From assembly GCA_963751835.1 (NCBI GenBank), contig CAVVWD010000022.1, forward strand, positions 62,001-126,000: DNA of 64,000 nucleotides. Direction: 5' to 3'. The translations under genes were made by a program, and so were the position numbers. Within the stretch, counting starts at the first letter, position 1. Every line of letters begins with the position of its first letter. The notes under the pieces were generated by a model. That model had not been told where the DNA came from, ran no database searches, and worked only from the letters and a program-made list of their open reading frames with translations. The DNA is from JACVRW01 sp963751835 (lineage in GTDB: Bacteria; Actinomycetota; Thermoleophilia; Solirubrobacterales; Thermoleophilaceae). This document shows, in pieces, positions 61,572-64,000 of this stretch.

Positions 61572-62267
61572 GTGCGCCTGGGCCTCTTTGTCACCTGTCT
61601 GGGCGACACGCTGTTCCCGGCCGTGGGCCAGGCAGTGGTGCGCCTGCTCGAGCGCCTCGGTCACGAGGTGGAGTTCCCGGTCGAGCAGACCTGTTGCGGT
61701 CAGATGCACCTGAACGCCGGCTATCCCGACGAGGGGCGCCTGCTCGCGCAGCGGCTTGCGGGCGTGTTCGAGGGGTACGAGGCGGTCGTGACCCCGTCGG
61801 CGTCGTGCGCCGGCATGCTGCGCGCGCAGCTCGCGCCGGAGCGCCCGGCGGTGCACGAGCTGACCGAGCTGCTCGTCGACGTGCTCGGCGTCGAAGACGT
61901 CGGCGCCTACTACCCGCACCGCGTGACCTACCACCCGACCTGCCACTCGCTGCGGGAGCTGCGCCTGGGCGAGCGGCCGCTACGGCTGTTGCGGGCGGTG
62001 CGCGGGCTCGATCTCATCGAGCTGCCGGACGCGAGCGAGTGCTGCGGCTTCGGCGGGACGTTCGCGGTCAAGAACGCGGACGTGTCGACGGCGATGCTCT
62101 CGGACAAGCTGCGCTCGGTGCTGGACACGGGGGCGGAGGCGGTGTGCGCGGTCGACTCCTCCTGCCTCATGCACATCGGCGGCGGGCTGTCTCGCGGGCG
62201 TACCGGGGTCCGCACGGTCCACCTCGCCGAGATCCTCTCGTCGACGGGAGAGGAGCAGGCGGCGTGA
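61572..62267 (+). CDS. lutA: Lactate utilization protein LutA
   Basis: (Fe-S) oxidoreductase subunit of the LutABC L-lactate dehydrogenase, 231 aa from GTG 61572. Two CCG domains: QTCCGQMHLNAGY and ECCGFGGTFAVKN, with PTCHS and SSCLMHIGGG cysteines. GTG 61572 starts the conserved LGLFVTCLGDTLFP; an upstream in-frame ATG at 61539 adds residues without family similarity. Overlaps lutB by GTGA. Confidence 0.93.
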   Translation: MRLGLFVTCLGDTLFPAVGQAVVRLLERLGHEVEFPVEQTCCGQMHLNAGYPDEGRLLAQRLAGVFEGYEAVVTPSASCAGMLRAQLAPERPAVHELTELLVDVLGVEDVGAYYPHRVTYHPTCHSLRELRLGERPLRLLRAVRGLDLIELPDASECCGFGGTFAVKNADVSTAMLSDKLRSVLDTGAEAVCAVDSSCLMHIGGGLSRGRTGVRTVHLAEILSSTGEEQAA

Positions 62268-63046
62268 CCTTCCCCGAGGCGGCCCGGCGCTCGCTTGCCG
62301 ACACCCAGCTGCGCGCCAACCTCGCACGCGCCACGACCACGATCCGCGACAAGCGCGCCCGGGTCGTCGAGGAGCTGCCCGACTGGGAGGAGCTGCGCGC
62401 CGCGGGGGCGCAGGCCAAGGACCGCGCGCTGCTCCGGCTCGACACCGAGCTCGAGCGCCTCGAGGCCTCCGTGTCCGCCGCCGGCGGCCAGGTGCATTGG
62501 GCGCGCGACGGCGTAGAGGCCTGCGAGATCATGGCCGGCATCGCGCGCTCGCACGGCTTCCGCGAGCTCGTGAAGGTCAAGTCGATCGCGTCCGACGAGA
62601 TCAAGCCGAACGACGCGCTGGCGGAGGCGGGCATCAGCGCCGTCGAGACCGACCTCGCCGAGCTGATCATCCAGCTGGGCCACGACCTGCAGTCGCACAT
62701 CCTGGTGCCGGCGATCCACAAGAACCGGGCCGAGATCCGCGACCTGTTCCGCAGCGAGCTCGGGCTTCCGGATCTCAGCGACGAGCCGGCCGCGCTGACC
62801 GAGGCCGCGCGGCTCCACCTGCGCTCGAAATTCCTCAGGGCACGGATGGGGGTCAGCGGCGCGAACTTCGCCGTCGCCGAAACCGGCACGGTGTGCGTGG
62901 TGGAGTCCGAGGGCAACGGGCGGATGTGCACGACGCTGCCGGAGGTGCTCGTGACGCTGATGGGGGTCGAAAAGGTCGTGCCGGCCTGGCGCGACATGGA
63001 GGTCTTCCTCCAGCTGCTCCCGCGCTCGCGACGGGCGAGCGGATGA
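62264..63046 (+). CDS. lutB: Lactate utilization protein LutB, N-terminal part (frame ends early)
   Basis: LUD-domain part of LutB, 260 aa from GTG 62264 to TGA 63044-63046. FPEAARRSLADTQLRANLARAT, VHWARDGVEACEIM, KVKSIASDEIKPNDALAEAG, FLRARMGVSGANFAVAETGTVCVVESEGNGRMCTTLP are all LutB. The frame is lost near 63026-63028: one base back, the sequence continues SATGERMNPYTSLWTG, the expected LutB text. So this looks like a one-base deletion. By chance or design, the ATG at 63043 overlaps the premature TGA, so the remainder could still be translated by reinitiation. Confidence 0.85.
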   Translation: MTFPEAARRSLADTQLRANLARATTTIRDKRARVVEELPDWEELRAAGAQAKDRALLRLDTELERLEASVSAAGGQVHWARDGVEACEIMAGIARSHGFRELVKVKSIASDEIKPNDALAEAGISAVETDLAELIIQLGHDLQSHILVPAIHKNRAEIRDLFRSELGLPDLSDEPAALTEAARLHLRSKFLRARMGVSGANFAVAETGTVCVVESEGNGRMCTTLPEVLVTLMGVEKVVPAWRDMEVFLQLLPRSRRASG

Positions 63047-64000
63047 ACCCGTACACGTCCTTGTGGACCGGGGTGCGCGAGGGCGACGGGCCGCGCGAGT
63101 TCCACCTCGTGCTGCTCGACAACGGCCGCACCCGGGCGCTCGCCGACGAGGTCGGCCGCCAGGCGCTGCGCTGCATCCGCTGCAGCGCGTGCGTCAACGT
63201 CTGCCCGGTCTACGCGCGGGTCGGCGGCCACGCCTACGAGTCGGTCTACCCCGGGCCGATCGGGGCGATCCTGACGCCGCAGCTGAAGGGGGTCGAGGAG
63301 GCGGGCTCGCTGCCGTATGCCTCGTCGCTGTGCGGCGCCTGTGCCGACGTCTGCCCCGTGAACATCGAGATCCCGCGGCTGCTCACCCACCTGCGGGCAC
63401 GCGAGCGCGAGGCGGCCGGGCGGTTCGATCTCGAGCGCCTCTCGATGAAGGGCCTCTACCGCGCCTTTTCCTCCCGCGAGCGCTACGAACTGGCGCAACG
63501 GCTGGCGCGCGTGGCGAGCCGCTCGCTCGTGCGCGGCGGGCGCATCCCCCGAGCGCCCGGCCCGCTGGCGGGCTGGACGACATCGCGCGACCTGCCGGTG
63601 CCGGCGGCGGAGACATTCCGCGAATGGTGGCGCCGGACGCGTCCTCCCGGCCTCGGGGCGCGCTCCCCGGCGTCCTCGGTCGCTCGCGTGCCGAGCACGC
63701 GTCGCTCCCTGCGTCCTTGGGGAGCACCCCCCGAGGCCGGGAGTGCCGCGCCCGGGCCGGCCGCGCCTGCCGGCGGACGCGAGCCCGCCCGGGACGCGAT
63801 CCTCTCCCGGATCCGGGACGCGATCGCCGGCGCCGCCCTTCCTGCCGCGGAGCCGCCGGCCTACCGCACCCAGGATTCACGCTCGCGTGACGAGATCGTC
63901 ACGGTGTTTGCGGAGCGCGTTGCCGAGTACCGCGCGACCGTCCATCGCGTGGCCGAGGCGGACGTCGCGGCACGGGCGGCGTCGATCTGCGCCGACCAGG
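63043..64000 (+). CDS. lutB-lutC: LutB C-terminal ferredoxin domain fused to LutC (partial)
   Basis: Open frame from ATG 63043 to the window edge. Residues 1-~200 are the rest of LutB: two 4Fe-4S motifs (CIRCSACVNVCPVY and CGACADVCPV), GGHAYESVYPGPIGAILTPQLKG and the C-terminal AGWTTSRDLPVPAAETFREWW. Without a stop it passes through a ~45-residue Pro/Arg-rich linker, encoded by a palindrome at 63644-63743, into a LutC-like LUD domain (PARDAILSRIRDAIAG, VTVFAERVAEYRATVHRV). LutB and LutC are normally separate proteins of the cytoplasmic L-lactate-oxidising complex; the 3' end lies outside the window. Confidence 0.82.
   Translation, partial: MNPYTSLWTGVREGDGPREFHLVLLDNGRTRALADEVGRQALRCIRCSACVNVCPVYARVGGHAYESVYPGPIGAILTPQLKGVEEAGSLPYASSLCGACADVCPVNIEIPRLLTHLRAREREAAGRFDLERLSMKGLYRAFSSRERYELAQRLARVASRSLVRGGRIPRAPGPLAGWTTSRDLPVPAAETFREWWRRTRPPGLGARSPASSVARVPSTRRSLRPWGAPPEAGSAAPGPAAPAGGREPARDAILSRIRDAIAGAALPAAEPPAYRTQDSRSRDEIVTVFAERVAEYRATVHRVAEADVAARAASICADQ
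63644..63743 (+). repeat. In-frame ~100-bp palindromic element at LutB/LutC junction
   Basis: Arms 63644-63668 and 63719-63743 are complementary at 23 of 25 positions, including the perfect 15-bp CTCCCGGCCTCGGGG / CCCCGAGGCCGGGAG. The 50-bp loop contains a second hairpin, GCGTGC-CGA-GCACGC. It contributes the linker residues without breaking the frame. Confidence 0.75.

Overview
The window is a dense, very GC-rich bacterial chromosome segment with many GTG starts and stop/start overlaps of the ATGA and GTGA type. Gene content points to an actinobacterium: an ftsI-to-ftsZ cell-wall cluster without ftsA, ScpA/ScpB, two luciferase-like (F420-type) oxidoreductases, an Rv1264-like class III adenylate cyclase, a WYL regulator and a LutABC lactate system. 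The MurE signature (DNPR) indicates meso-diaminopimelate peptidoglycan. A secreted decapeptide-repeat protein of a kind I associate with Thermoleophilia (Solirubrobacterales) makes that class my best guess. This is inference; no rRNA is present.

Layout. 1-12.8 kb: division and cell-wall cluster ftsI(partial)-murE-murF-mraY-murD-ftsW-murG-murC-murB-ftsQ-ftsZ, then a GNAT acetyltransferase and an M20 peptidase. 14.4-19.8 kb: glycine cleavage system gcvT-gcvH-gcvPA-gcvPB with a sulfite-oxidase-like molybdoenzyme. 19.8-26 kb: a lipid/polyprenol-phosphate block (MFS-GT2-PAP2 triple fusion, diacylglycerol kinase, PAP2 phosphatase, DedA), a TetR regulator and two small unknown genes. 26-31.5 kb: trpS, scpA-scpB, rlmN, a PAS-GGDEF cyclase and a pseudouridine synthase. 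31.5-36.7 kb: aromatic amino acid genes aroH-hisC-like-(leader)-aroF-tyrA-aroA. 36.9-45 kb: cmk-der-HAD, metK, adenylate cyclase, priA, def. 45.3-55.9 kb: mixed accessory metabolism (Gfo/Idh/MocA dehydrogenase, class I aldolase, secreted repeat protein, LLM oxidoreductases, malate synthase, EttA, serine hydrolase, a WYL-regulated pair). 56-64 kb: glycolate/lactate oxidation, with lldP-glcD-glcE-glcF divergent from lutA-lutB-lutC.

Regulation. Many transcription units have a TANNNT box 6-12 nt (most often 8) before the start codon and no Shine-Dalgarno. This is the signature of leaderless mRNAs. Genes inside operons are instead coupled by overlapping stop/start codons. The ftsZ gene is an exception, with a TTGACA-18-TACAGT promoter and a real leader. 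aroF is preceded by an unannotated 30-codon leader ORF ending in HSYLYWRFS and followed by a 10-bp hairpin, which looks like aromatic amino acid attenuation.

Unexplained structure. (1) Two copies, 16 kb apart, of a ~290-bp element with inverted ends, each between convergent genes. (2) At least five ~45-55 bp stem-loops sharing the core TGTCG-N4/5-CGACA, most of them just upstream of gene starts. (3) A ~100-bp palindrome lying in frame at the LutB/LutC junction. (4) Three apparent frameshifts (murF, the aldolase, lutB). Because murF should be essential, some of these may be sequence errors.
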